NCBI GenBank assembly: GCA_902168205.1
Contig: CABHOK010000002.1
Coordinates: forward strand, 1-64,000
DNA from: an uncultured Chitinophaga sp.
GTDB taxonomy: Bacteria > Bacteroidota > Bacteroidia > Cytophagales > Cyclobacteriaceae
Reading direction: 5' to 3'
DNA: 64,000 nucleotides
The position numbers were made by a program, and so were the translations under genes. The notes below the pieces were generated by a model that was not told the origin of the DNA, ran no database searches, and worked only from the letters and a program-made list of their open reading frames with translations. Every line of letters begins with the position of its first letter. Position 1 is the stretch's first letter. This document shows, piece after piece, positions 24,913-33,443 of this stretch.

Positions 24913-26685
24913 TTATACCGATTTTAAAAGCTCCTCCCGGTATTTGGTAAGTATACTGGATTTGGACACAAAGCCCATATACTGACGATTGTCTACTACA
25001 GGTAAATTCCACTGGTTAGTCTCATCGAATTTTTTCAGAATGCTGTGCAGACTTTCATTCGGATGAATGGCAGCCTGTGGTGCCGTCATTAAGTCTTTTA
25101 CAAAAACTTTGTCGTATTGATCGTGTTTGAAGATGATGTTACGCACGTTGTCCAGAAAGACGAGTCCCTTCAACTCACCGTTACTCAACACAGGGAATAT
25201 ATTTCGCTTGGAGCCTGAAATGACTTTCACCAGTTCCTGTAAAGAAGCGTCCGGTTCAATGGTTGAGAAATTGGTTTCGATCAGTTCGGTAAGGTCGAGT
25301 CGGCTGAGCAAATGCTTGTCGCGATCTTCAACTGGTGTCTTTAATTTATTGGAAAGCTTTTTAGCTTCCATCGAAAGTGGTTCGAAGTAATTTACCACAG
25401 TAATGCTGATGGCTGAGACAAGCATGAGCGGTATCATCAATTCATAACCACCGGTAATTTCTGCGATAAGAAATATAGCAGTGAGCGGAGCATAGAAAAC
25501 ACCACTCAGCATACCTGCCATGGCTACCAGTGTAAAATTGGTTTCCGGTATATAGGCTATACCCAGCATGTTAACGATGCGGGCAAACACATAACCAATA
25601 TAGGCACCCATAAAAAGAGACGGACCAAAGCTTCCGCCATTGCCGCCACTGCCAATCGTAAGCGCTGCTGCTATACATTTAAGGAATGCCAGGCAACCCA
25701 GAAAAATGAGCAGGCTATATTCAGACGAAATAAATTTTTGAATAACACTGTTTTGAGTCAGTTCATCTGCATGCAGGTTTGCGACTGTCTTGATTGTCTC
25801 ATATCCTTCACCGAATAGCGGTGGAAACAAAAGCAGTAACACCGAGAGAAGAATGCCCCCCGTGAGAACACGTACCCAGATATTGCTGACCAATTTAATT
25901 TTGGCATCGATCCATTCAAACGTACGTGCATAGTATAATGCCAGGAACCCGGTTAGTATACCCAGCAGTATATAAAACGGAACGTTGTGATAGTTGAAAG
26001 GCTGCTGCAATGCAAAGGAAAGAATGACACCCTGGGCCAGTATAATTTTTGACAAGAGGGCGCCAGACGCCGCTGCGATGATCAGCGGTATAAATGCAGA
26101 AGCACTTACATCGGTGAGCAACACTTCTACGGCAAAAAGCACTCCGGCAATGGGAGAGTTAAAAGCTGCAGATATACCGGCAGCCGCACCGCAGGCAAGT
26201 AAAATTGTTTTTTCCTTGTACGATAAATTATATACCCGGCCATAGTTCGAGCCAATCGCTGCACCAGTCGATACCATGGGTGACTCCAACCCTGTGGAAC
26301 CTCCAAAACCTACCGTAAGTGCTGACGTGATGAGGTGAGTATACATCTGACTGGAAGGAAGTATACTTGATTTTTTGGTGATGGCATATACAATCTCTGC
26401 ACTGCCCTTTCGAAAGTGGCCGCGTAAAAAGCGCTGAACATAAAATACGGCAAGCCCTATACCGATTACCGGGAAGAGCGTGAATAAAAAGAACTCCTCA
26501 TAATTATGGGAGTAATATGTAACAATGCTTTCGATGCTGTGTACAAAATACTTGAGGACAATAGCGGCAAGTCCGGAAGAGAGACCTACAATTATACTGG
26601 ACAGGATGAAGAAATGACGGGGAGATAGTGTATCGTGAATGTAAAGGTTGAGGCGTTTGACAATGTTGTGTATATTCTTAATCAT
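24913..26685 (-). CDS. ClC-family chloride channel/antiporter with CBS pair
   Basis: 590 aa. The membrane part (about 1-425) has the ClC landmarks: GFGGSTGLESPMVSTGAAIG (about 127-146, containing the gating Glu in GLESP), and GSGGNGGSFGPSLFMGA (the GxFxP region). The cytoplasmic part has two CBS motifs (about 470-585; SLQELVKVISGSKRNIFPVL and SILKKFDETNQWNLPVVDN), which commonly bind nucleotides. The presence of the gating Glu fits H+/Cl- exchange or a gated channel. It is convergent with the rubredoxin gene and lies 51 bp downstream of the phnZ-like gene on the same strand, but has no obvious link to phosphonates. Confidence 0.92.
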   Translation of the reverse strand: MIKNIHNIVKRLNLYIHDTLSPRHFFILSSIIVGLSSGLAAIVLKYFVHSIESIVTYYSHNYEEFFLFTLFPVIGIGLAVFYVQRFLRGHFRKGSAEIVYAITKKSSILPSSQMYTHLITSALTVGFGGSTGLESPMVSTGAAIGSNYGRVYNLSYKEKTILLACGAAAGISAAFNSPIAGVLFAVEVLLTDVSASAFIPLIIAAASGALLSKIILAQGVILSFALQQPFNYHNVPFYILLGILTGFLALYYARTFEWIDAKIKLVSNIWVRVLTGGILLSVLLLLFPPLFGEGYETIKTVANLHADELTQNSVIQKFISSEYSLLIFLGCLAFLKCIAAALTIGSGGNGGSFGPSLFMGAYIGYVFARIVNMLGIAYIPETNFTLVAMAGMLSGVFYAPLTAIFLIAEITGGYELMIPLMLVSAISITVVNYFEPLSMEAKKLSNKLKTPVEDRDKHLLSRLDLTELIETNFSTIEPDASLQELVKVISGSKRNIFPVLSNGELKGLVFLDNVRNIIFKHDQYDKVFVKDLMTAPQAAIHPNESLHSILKKFDETNQWNLPVVDNRQYMGFVSKSSILTKYREELLKSV

Positions 26686-26736
26686 TTCACTCTTGTAAAA
26701 GCTCCAAGATAGGAAATGATTCAGGGAAGCAAAACG

Positions 26737-27297
26737 CTATTGAGATAATACTGCGAGCGCTTTCTTCTTAAGCGCATCCATATCGGTAATCGGTATATGC
26801 ATCTCCTTGGCCAGCTCGTCCCACCTGCGCATACGGATGCTTACTTCAAACAACGGATCATGCTCGAAGGCATTCGCTTCTTCAGCAAGCATAACACCAC
26901 CCTGGTATTCGAGTGTCTTTTTACTGGCTTCACTTAGTTGTTCATAGTATTCAGGATACTTGAAGGTGAGGTAACGTTTCGCCTGTACATGATTTTCCAC
27001 AAGTCGCGCTATGCGCTCCGGAAATCCCTTCGACCGTAAATAATCACCACCAATCTTTTCGTGACTCTTTATACCATAGCCACCCATGTTGTTATCGGCC
27101 TGGATCATTACACAGATGTGTCCTATATCGTGAAAGAATGCCGCGAGTATAACTTCATCATCGTATCCTTCCTGTATAGCCAGGTCAGCCGCCTGCGACA
27201 TGTGCTCCAGCTGCGATACAGGCTCTCCGATATAATCCGCATCACCATACTTTTGATAGAGCCCGAAAACTTCTTCGATAACAGCCGGTATATTCAT
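26737..27297 (-). CDS. PhnZ-like HD-domain di-iron phosphonate oxygenase
   Basis: 186 aa. In characterised PhnZ a mixed-valence di-iron HD oxygenase cleaves the C-P bond of 1-hydroxy-2-aminoethylphosphonate to glycine and phosphate. The ligands match in spacing: His32, the HD pair His56-Asp57 (FFHDIGH), His79 (KSHEK), His103 (ENHVQAKRY) and a late Asp in RRWDEL. Tyr22 and Glu25 in YIGEPVSQLEH correspond to the substrate-gating Tyr24 and Glu27 of PhnZ. It is divergent from the phosphonatase-like hydrolase with 126 bp between them. No PhnY hydroxylase is in the window, so its substrate must come from elsewhere or differ; the family (TIGR03276-type) is tied to phosphonate degradation. Confidence 0.85.
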   Translation of the reverse strand: MNIPAVIEEVFGLYQKYGDADYIGEPVSQLEHMSQAADLAIQEGYDDEVILAAFFHDIGHICVMIQADNNMGGYGIKSHEKIGGDYLRSKGFPERIARLVENHVQAKRYLTFKYPEYYEQLSEASKKTLEYQGGVMLAEEANAFEHDPLFEVSIRMRRWDELAKEMHIPITDMDALKKKALAVLSQ

Positions 27298-27423
27298 AAG
27301 GGTAAGATTTATACCGAAGGTAAGAAGATATGTATTATCATCGCATTAAGTTTCTGTGTTTCGTTTTGAACGGTGATACAGGAATAGGACAAGTACTTTA
27401 TCTTTCTCACAAAAAATGAAACT

Positions 27424-28116
27424 ATGGCTATTGAACTGGTAGTATTCGACCTGGCAGGAACAACCGTGAAAGATAATAAAGATGTACACCGCGTATTGCA
27501 GCAGGCACTTCAACAGCACGATGTTATTATCTCCATTGAAGATGCCAACGATGTTATGGGGATTCCGAAACCTGTAGCCATCGAGCAGTTGTTGCGTAAA
27601 CGCTATACCGGAACGAAGTCCATCACTGAAAACTGGATCGATGAGATACACCGCATATTTGTTCAGCAGATGATCGATTTTTATAAATATGATTCATCGG
27701 TAGGTGAGAAAGACGGGACAAGCGATACGTTTCGAATGTTGAAGGAGAGGAAACTGAAGGTAGTGGTGGACACTGGTTTCGACCGACCGATAACTACACC
27801 TTTGCTGGATCGTCTTGGTTGGCAAAAAGCAAATCTCATCGATGCGAGTGTTACCAGCGATGAGGTACCGCGTGGCAGACCTTATCCGGATATGATCTTT
27901 CGCGCGATGGAACTTACAGGTGTACGCGATGCACGTGCTGTTGCTAAAGTTGGTGATACAGCTTCCGATCTTCAGGAGGGAAATGCAGCCGGTTGTTCAC
28001 TGGTGATTGGTGTTACGACAGGAGCCTTTTCGCGCGAGCAACTTTTAAAAGAGAAACATACACATCTCGTCAGTAGCTTACTGGATATACCTGAAATTAT
28101 AGCACAGCACTTTTGA
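27424..28116 (+). CDS. Phosphonatase-like HAD hydrolase (TIGR03351 type)
   Basis: 230 aa. Instead of the usual DxDxT, the first motif is DLAGTTVKD (Asp9), as in phosphonoacetaldehyde hydrolase PhnX. A cap-domain Lys in MGIPKPVAIEQ (about residue 47) sits where PhnX forms its Schiff base with the aldehyde. Motif 3 has Arg (RGRPYPDMIF) in place of Lys, and VGDTASDLQEG is motif 4. These features define the clade of phosphonatase-like enzymes that occur without PhnW and with FAD oxidases. It should release phosphate from phosphonoacetaldehyde or a hydroxylated analogue in the cytoplasm. A FAD oxidase of the partner family is at 33444. A TTATCTTTC element about 20 bp upstream may be the -7 box. 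Confidence 0.87.
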   Translation: MAIELVVFDLAGTTVKDNKDVHRVLQQALQQHDVIISIEDANDVMGIPKPVAIEQLLRKRYTGTKSITENWIDEIHRIFVQQMIDFYKYDSSVGEKDGTSDTFRMLKERKLKVVVDTGFDRPITTPLLDRLGWQKANLIDASVTSDEVPRGRPYPDMIFRAMELTGVRDARAVAKVGDTASDLQEGNAAGCSLVIGVTTGAFSREQLLKEKHTHLVSSLLDIPEIIAQHF

Positions 28117-28141
28117 TGTTTCGTTAAGTAAATGTTAACTT

Positions 28142-28164
28142 CATGTTAATCAACTTTTAACATG
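28142..28164 (+). promoter_or_regulatory. Inverted repeat over the 28167 gene start
   Basis: CATGTTAA (28142-28149) and TTAACATG (28157-28164) flank a 7-base spacer directly before the GTG start. A further ATGTTAAC lies about 10 bp upstream. It could be an operator or a translation-occluding stem. Confidence 0.4.
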
Positions 28165-28166
28165 AG

Positions 28167-28751
28167 GTGAAGCACACTATACTAGTTTGGCTGATCTTGT
28201 TTACTGTTGGTAAACTTGCAGCATACGATCGTGAATGGTATACCGGAGCCATAGTATTACAGACACAAGAGGTGCTAACCGGTGCAATTGGTATAGAGCC
28301 GGAGCATGGTATTGTGCTACACAAGCAAGGTGACCAGGTATATATATACCCTGCGCACCGTGTTCAATCGCTTCATTTCTTTGATAGCAAGGCAAACATC
28401 AACCGGAAGTATATATCGCTGCAGCATGGAACGTGGAGGCGTTGCCATTTATATGAAGTGGTTGTGAAAGGATCAGTCACTATCGTGCGCAGGGAGAAAC
28501 GCAATATATCTCCTGTATATTCGGATGCAGATAGTTTTATCTACTATATCTATACGGAAGGTGAGTTGGTACAGCTCCGTTCATTTCGCAAACAAATATA
28601 CCCGGCCCTTCTGCAGGCGGGAGGTGTTCAGTTCTCGATGTTTGTGCTTGAACAGCATTTGAACCCGAATGATGACGCACACGCCATCCGCATGGTGCAG
28701 TATTACAATGCGCTTGTGCTGAGTGATGAGACACTCGCCACCAAACGCTGA
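28167..28751 (+). CDS. Exported protein of unknown function
   Basis: 194 aa, not recognised. It begins with a short signal peptide (MKHTILVWLILFTVGKLAAY) read from a GTG start; the nearby ATG at 28162 leads into an immediate stop. The mature part is beta-rich with many Tyr residues (EWYTGAIVLQTQEVLTGAIG, HGIVLHKQGDQVYIYPAHRV), reminiscent of small Cytophagales periplasmic proteins. It follows the phosphonatase-like gene by 50 bp in the same direction and converges on the GAF/Cache sensor, with only 20 bp between the stops. It may be co-transcribed with the hydrolase, but no role in phosphonate use can be read from the sequence. Confidence 0.65.
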   Translation: MKHTILVWLILFTVGKLAAYDREWYTGAIVLQTQEVLTGAIGIEPEHGIVLHKQGDQVYIYPAHRVQSLHFFDSKANINRKYISLQHGTWRRCHLYEVVVKGSVTIVRREKRNISPVYSDADSFIYYIYTEGELVQLRSFRKQIYPALLQAGGVQFSMFVLEQHLNPNDDAHAIRMVQYYNALVLSDETLATKR

Positions 28752-28771
28752 TCAATCCTGAATTATATAGT

Positions 28772-31051
28772 TTACGCGCCTTTACGCAGATCGTTGATGC
28801 GTGTAGAGGCTTCCTCTTCTTCCATCGTAGAAAGAATCATCCAGTGAACGTCCGGTATATTCAGCGGTGCAAATGCATTGAGCATCTCCACGTTATGCTT
28901 GTTCTTCTCAATCGTGGTTCCGGTTTCTCCGTGCAGGCCGCTTTCCACAGATTTGAGTTTTATACTCTCCAGCAATATACTGGTATTCATTTTATCGATC
29001 TGCCGGATAATATTCTCATTATACCCGATCCGCTTGAGTCCGTTCAGATACTTCCGTTTATCTTCCAGTAACTGACGCGCTACCGAACGCAATTTGTAAT
29101 CGCTGCCGATAAGCAGTGTCTCACCGCTTTCGCCAAGTCCGTCATCGCGCCAGTTGTTATCACCGGTAAGAATCTGGTTTATCTTGTTGATCGGCATCTG
29201 GAACACGAGTATCCCCACCTTTTCATCGCCATCATATATAGGGCATGCTATAAACGATGCCGGTGTACGATACGATGGATCATACGGTTCAAAGTCTTCC
29301 AGCTTTACAAAGTCTTTATCGGTACTTTGAATCGCTTCTTTCACCACGCGACCAAAGTTCGTTTGATTATAGAGCCCTGTAACAAGACTGGTAGCAAAAT
29401 CAATTTCTTTAAACACACTATATACCATATCGCCTGTAACAGGATCGATGAGGAATATATCATAGTACCCGAATTTCTCGAGGTAGCTGCGCATTACCGG
29501 ATGGTAGTACGCGTGTATCTTGCTATACTCGCTGCCATCACCGGCATCGTCCAGTAATGATTTCTGGCCGGTAGGATGGGGGTTGTTTGATATATAGTGA
29601 TACTGTAAAATATCAGCTTGTACTTCCTTCGGGAAATAATGTTCCACACGTTCCAGTTGATCGGTGTTCTCTTTCAGGCGTGGTATAAATTCATCGGCAT
29701 AGTATCGCTGCAGGTTTGCTTTCATCGCTTGCAGTTCCTCGTCCGTTACACCCTGCTGTATGGCGGCAAAAGTTTTCCGGAATGACTTTACTGCATCGAT
29801 GATCATTTTATTTTCCGAGAACGTACGGATCTGATTGCGGATAATGTCGAAGTAATATTCTACGTTACGTTTCTTGGTAGAGTTAATGGACTTGAGCTGA
29901 TCAAATTTGGATTGATGGTTGAGCTCAGTCAATTGCTGGAACAATGCATTGTATTTCCGGCTGATCTCTTCCTGCGTAGCCTGCAGTTCTTCCTGGTTCT
30001 GCCGAAGCTCTTCTTCCTGCGCGCGCAGGTTTTCAGCTTGCTGATGCGATTCGTCCAGCAGGCGTTGTGTATGTTCGTTGGTACGGAATGAAAGTATAGT
30101 ATGTGCTATATTTTCCCCGATCTTTTCTACAAAGGCAATCTCGTGCGGCTGAAATGTTTTGAACGATGCAAGCTCTACGATACCGACTACATCTTCATTT
30201 ACTTTTAACGGTACGATCAGCAGGTTGCGCGGATTGGCTTCACCAAGTCCGGAAGTGATGCGTACAAAATCATCCGGTACTTCCTTCAGATATATAGTTT
30301 GTCTTTCGAGAAATGTCTGGCCGATGAGACCTTCACCGAGCGAAACCTTCTTTGTAAGATATTTAGTGCGGTTGAAAGCATAGCATGCCATCATCTCCAG
30401 GTATTGATCCCCGGTCTCGGAATCATTCAATACAAATATGGCACCCTGGTTTGCCTGCAGCAGATTTACCAGGTTCTTGGTAATGTCGTGTACCAGTGCA
30501 TCAATCTTTTTATTCGAGCGAAGAACTTCCACGAAGCGCGCGAGTCCATCGGTTGTCCAATTGCGTTTTTGATCCTCTTCTTTTACAACACGCAAGTTAT
30601 CTTTCAGTTTCAGCAGCGCATGTCCAAGCTGGTCATCATCACTCTCCGGCTGATACGATACTTCAAGGTTTCCGTTTCTGATTTCTTCTGCAAAATTGGT
30701 TTTATGTACCAGGTCGCTTTTCAGTGTGCCCAGCGATGAGGCTATATCTGCCAGTTCATCACGCCCGGTAACGGTGGCGTTGGTTCTGAATTTACCCGAG
30801 GCGAGGTCGGCGATTGTCTCATGTATCCCGAAAATCCGTGCTCGTGTCTTTTTAATGAAGGAAGCGAGGAGCATGCAGTACCCCACCAGCAGCAACACAG
30901 CGATGCCGGTGACCACGAGTTTTTCTGTAGCAAGTTTTTCGGTATTCCGTGTGGTGACGTAGACGAGGAGAATGATCACTAACAAAACGGGGGTCAACGA
31001 TAGCGACAAGAGTTTCCACTGGAACTGCCGCTTCTTTGGAATTATAGACAT
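28772..31051 (-). CDS. Membrane HAMP-GAF-Cache sensor without an output domain
   Basis: 759 aa. Two membrane segments near the N-terminus (about 14-33 and 43-65) are followed by a HAMP-like region (about 67-145), a GAF domain (about 165-320), a Gln/Glu-rich coiled coil (about 330-395) and a large C-terminal domain with the double-Cache pattern (FGYYDIFLIDPVTGDMVYSV; SFIACPIYDGDEKVGILVFQ). No histidine kinase, GGDEF, cyclase or methyl-accepting output is visible. With the only membrane segments at the N-terminus, the Cache part should lie in the cytoplasm, although Cache domains are usually extracytoplasmic. It is convergent with the 28167 gene. Ligand and partner are unknown. Confidence 0.75.
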   Translation of the reverse strand: MSIIPKKRQFQWKLLSLSLTPVLLVIILLVYVTTRNTEKLATEKLVVTGIAVLLLVGYCMLLASFIKKTRARIFGIHETIADLASGKFRTNATVTGRDELADIASSLGTLKSDLVHKTNFAEEIRNGNLEVSYQPESDDDQLGHALLKLKDNLRVVKEEDQKRNWTTDGLARFVEVLRSNKKIDALVHDITKNLVNLLQANQGAIFVLNDSETGDQYLEMMACYAFNRTKYLTKKVSLGEGLIGQTFLERQTIYLKEVPDDFVRITSGLGEANPRNLLIVPLKVNEDVVGIVELASFKTFQPHEIAFVEKIGENIAHTILSFRTNEHTQRLLDESHQQAENLRAQEEELRQNQEELQATQEEISRKYNALFQQLTELNHQSKFDQLKSINSTKKRNVEYYFDIIRNQIRTFSENKMIIDAVKSFRKTFAAIQQGVTDEELQAMKANLQRYYADEFIPRLKENTDQLERVEHYFPKEVQADILQYHYISNNPHPTGQKSLLDDAGDGSEYSKIHAYYHPVMRSYLEKFGYYDIFLIDPVTGDMVYSVFKEIDFATSLVTGLYNQTNFGRVVKEAIQSTDKDFVKLEDFEPYDPSYRTPASFIACPIYDGDEKVGILVFQMPINKINQILTGDNNWRDDGLGESGETLLIGSDYKLRSVARQLLEDKRKYLNGLKRIGYNENIIRQIDKMNTSILLESIKLKSVESGLHGETGTTIEKNKHNVEMLNAFAPLNIPDVHWMILSTMEEEEASTRINDLRKGA

Positions 31052-31163
31052 TTGAGATACTGAATTAACCCTTCAAAATACAAAAATTATAGCTGTTGGC
31101 GGGCACAAATAAAATTTTTTTAAAAGAATGGATAAAGAAAGTTTTACGCTTTAACATACGCCC

Positions 31164-32489
31164 TTAGTACATGCGTTTGTGTTTAAAGTGGAAGTAGAGC
31201 ATGGAACCGGCAATCAGAAGTGTGCCGGCCGCGGAGATAATATAGCCTGAATAGATAAAGACCTTGAGCCAGCTCACCGATGCATAGCCGAACTCTTTGA
31301 AGAAAAGTATACTGACGCTCCCCAGATAGCCAAACGAATCGGCCACATACATAATGAATCCAACGGTGCCGATATATTGAAAGGCCGCAATGAGCCGGTC
31401 GAAAAAGATACTGTTGAAAGGAACATAACCCATATAAAGACCGAGACCGATCAGGATCATCCATACCGGCGGTGTGATGATGTGTTGCTCGAACAGGAAT
31501 GTACTGATGCCAATTAGGATCATGCCGGCTATGATAATTACGTGATTGATCATGAGCGCCAGTTGATTGTTCCGTATGATCATGATACTGCCCATAATTA
31601 TAAGTACGGCAATGGATACGGGTACTTCGGTAGCCGTAAAGATTTCGGGCGAATTGCCATAGCCTAATGTCTTCCATACCTCCGCTGAAAAGTTATCCCT
31701 GAAATCGCGAAAGATGGTAAGCAACATATAGCCGAGTACAAACAGAATTATACCCGGTAAAAATGTAGTGATGAATTTTTTTCGTTCAGATAAGTCCATG
31801 GGTTGCCGGCGGGTTCGCAGTTGTTCGTCCCGTGCAGAAGGCGGAGGAACTTTATCGAGCAGGTATAAAAACACGAGTAACGGTATACTATAGATGCAGC
31901 ACGTAACAAAAGGCATCCACGTTTCCGATACACCCCAGTCGCGTATCAGATAGGCCCCGGTAGAACGACACAGGCCTGAGGAAAAAATGAAACTTACGGA
32001 AAGCGAGGCCCCCAGTACTTCTGTCATTCTTCTTCCTTCGAGATAACCGAATACCATGCCCCAGATCATACCCAACGGTAAACCATTGGTGAAAAGGAAA
32101 ATGATATTATAGGGAGCTGGCGTTATAGCGAAGAGCAACCACGAAGCACCGGCTATACTCACTAGAATTAATATACCAACCGAGCGAGAATGTGCTTTTA
32201 ATTCTGAGATCACTTTGATACCGATGAATTTAGACATGCCATAGCCCACCACCTGGAAAATTACCAGCCATACTTTATAGCTTACACCGGCATAGAAAAT
32301 TCCTTCGAACGAAGCTGCTGCAAAAGTTTTCCGAAATGCATACACACAGGTATATAAACAGAATGCAGCAATAGAGGTATAGATGGTGAACCAGAAACCA
32401 TTGGCCTGCCGAAGCCACTGTGTTATAGGATGCTCACCGGAGGATGATACCTTGCTCGTTGTAGCGGAAAGATTGCCAGCGGCCTTCAT
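31164..32489 (-). CDS. DUF5690-family MFS-like permease
   Basis: 441 aa, about 12 membrane segments (for example IYTSIAAFCLYTCVYAFRKT at about 36-55, then VWLVIFQVVGYGMSKFIGIK). The YAFRKTFAA stretch with the later VFGYLEGRRMTEVLGASLSV resembles DUF5690, a Bacteroidota permease family related to organophosphate transporters. The first codons overlap the PHP gene by 56 bp, so the two are translationally coupled. Its position between phosphonate-related genes suggests it imports a phosphonate or its product, but the substrate is not shown. Few alternative starts exist before the first membrane segment, so the overlap is probably real. Confidence 0.78.
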   Translation of the reverse strand: MKAAGNLSATTSKVSSSGEHPITQWLRQANGFWFTIYTSIAAFCLYTCVYAFRKTFAAASFEGIFYAGVSYKVWLVIFQVVGYGMSKFIGIKVISELKAHSRSVGILILVSIAGASWLLFAITPAPYNIIFLFTNGLPLGMIWGMVFGYLEGRRMTEVLGASLSVSFIFSSGLCRSTGAYLIRDWGVSETWMPFVTCCIYSIPLLVFLYLLDKVPPPSARDEQLRTRRQPMDLSERKKFITTFLPGIILFVLGYMLLTIFRDFRDNFSAEVWKTLGYGNSPEIFTATEVPVSIAVLIIMGSIMIIRNNQLALMINHVIIIAGMILIGISTFLFEQHIITPPVWMILIGLGLYMGYVPFNSIFFDRLIAAFQYIGTVGFIMYVADSFGYLGSVSILFFKEFGYASVSWLKVFIYSGYIISAAGTLLIAGSMLYFHFKHKRMY

Positions 32490-33282
32490 GCAAAATGGTT
32501 AAAGTTTTAAATCCGATTTGGTTTAACAAAACAGCCGTGTTGGCAAACTGGTTAACGAGGTCATCGGGGTGATGTGCATCGCTGCTCAGGGTAACAGGTA
32601 TATTTTTCTGAAGTATATATTCGAGTATACGCGGCCCGGGATAGGTAGTAGAAGATTTTTTCTGATAGATTCCGCGGGTGTTTACTTCAATGATGGCTCC
32701 GCTTGCGGCAATGGTATCAATCGTTCGTTTTACTTCGTGTTGATACCACGCATCGTTTTCATTAAAAAGTTTGCTGTCTATATTCTGTATCTTGATCTTG
32801 TCGAGGTGTCCTACAACGGTAGGGCAGGCGGTCGCGATCATTTCGCGGGTAAGTTCATAGTAACGTACCAGTGTATCACGAATGTTGTTTTTGAAAATCT
32901 TTTCATAACCCTCCTGGAAGAATGCGTGCGTACCATCAATCTCCCAGCGTGTTCCATCCGGCAGCTGATCAACAAAGTGAACAGAGCCAACGGTATAGTC
33001 AAGTTTATCGCGGAAATCATTCGGTGAAATCACCCCGGGTATAAAATCGATCTCAAGACTGGTATATATTTCCGTGCGCGAATCTTTTTTGAAGGCATTT
33101 ACTTCGTGCAGGTAGGCATCAAGACTTTCAGGTTTCATGCACCACTTGCAGGGAAACGGTAATGGAGCATGTGATGAAAGACCAAGACTGATCATATTCA
33201 GTTCTTCAGCCTTGCGGATGTAATCCTGTATCGGACCTTTACCATCACAGTATGCGTTGTGTGTATGAAAATTAGACCACAT
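32434..33282 (-). CDS. PHP-domain phosphoesterase (histidinol-phosphatase-like)
   Basis: 282 aa, with the PHP metal motifs NFHTHNAYCDG (about 4-14), SSHAPLPFP, GSVHFVD, GHLDKIK and SDAHHP, the set of a trinuclear-metal phosphatase of the HisK type. The start MWSNFHTHNAYCDGKG is the usual N-terminus. In many bacteria this family removes phosphate from histidinol phosphate. No his genes are near; here it overlaps the DUF5690 permease and is divergent from the FAD oxidase, so a role on phosphonate- or phosphate-ester intermediates is possible. The activity on a particular substrate cannot be told from the sequence. Confidence 0.83.
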   Translation of the reverse strand: MWSNFHTHNAYCDGKGPIQDYIRKAEELNMISLGLSSHAPLPFPCKWCMKPESLDAYLHEVNAFKKDSRTEIYTSLEIDFIPGVISPNDFRDKLDYTVGSVHFVDQLPDGTRWEIDGTHAFFQEGYEKIFKNNIRDTLVRYYELTREMIATACPTVVGHLDKIKIQNIDSKLFNENDAWYQHEVKRTIDTIAASGAIIEVNTRGIYQKKSSTTYPGPRILEYILQKNIPVTLSSDAHHPDDLVNQFANTAVLLNQIGFKTLTILHEGRWQSFRYNEQGIILR

Positions 33283-33366
33283 ATACAGGTTTAGCGTTCA
33301 AAGTTTATTGTTAAATGTTGCAAGAAAAACAATAAAGCGCAACCTTAACAAAATGATAAACCTGGT

Positions 33367-33409
33367 GATGGATCGTAAATCCATCCAAACATCAACCTTT
33401 GATGCAGAA
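33367..33409 (+). promoter_or_regulatory. FAD oxidase promoter with palindrome and shared 15-bp block
   Basis: The block ACCTTTGATGCAGAA (33395-33409) is identical to 35511-35525 before susC. Its first part looks like a degenerate TAnnTTTG -7 box. Just upstream, GATGGAT (33367-33373) and ATCCATC (33379-33385) flank CGTAA, a likely operator. This suggests that oxidase and susC are co-regulated. Confidence 0.55.
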
Positions 33410-33443
33410 CAAAAATTTTGAAGAAGACTATAATTAACTGACT

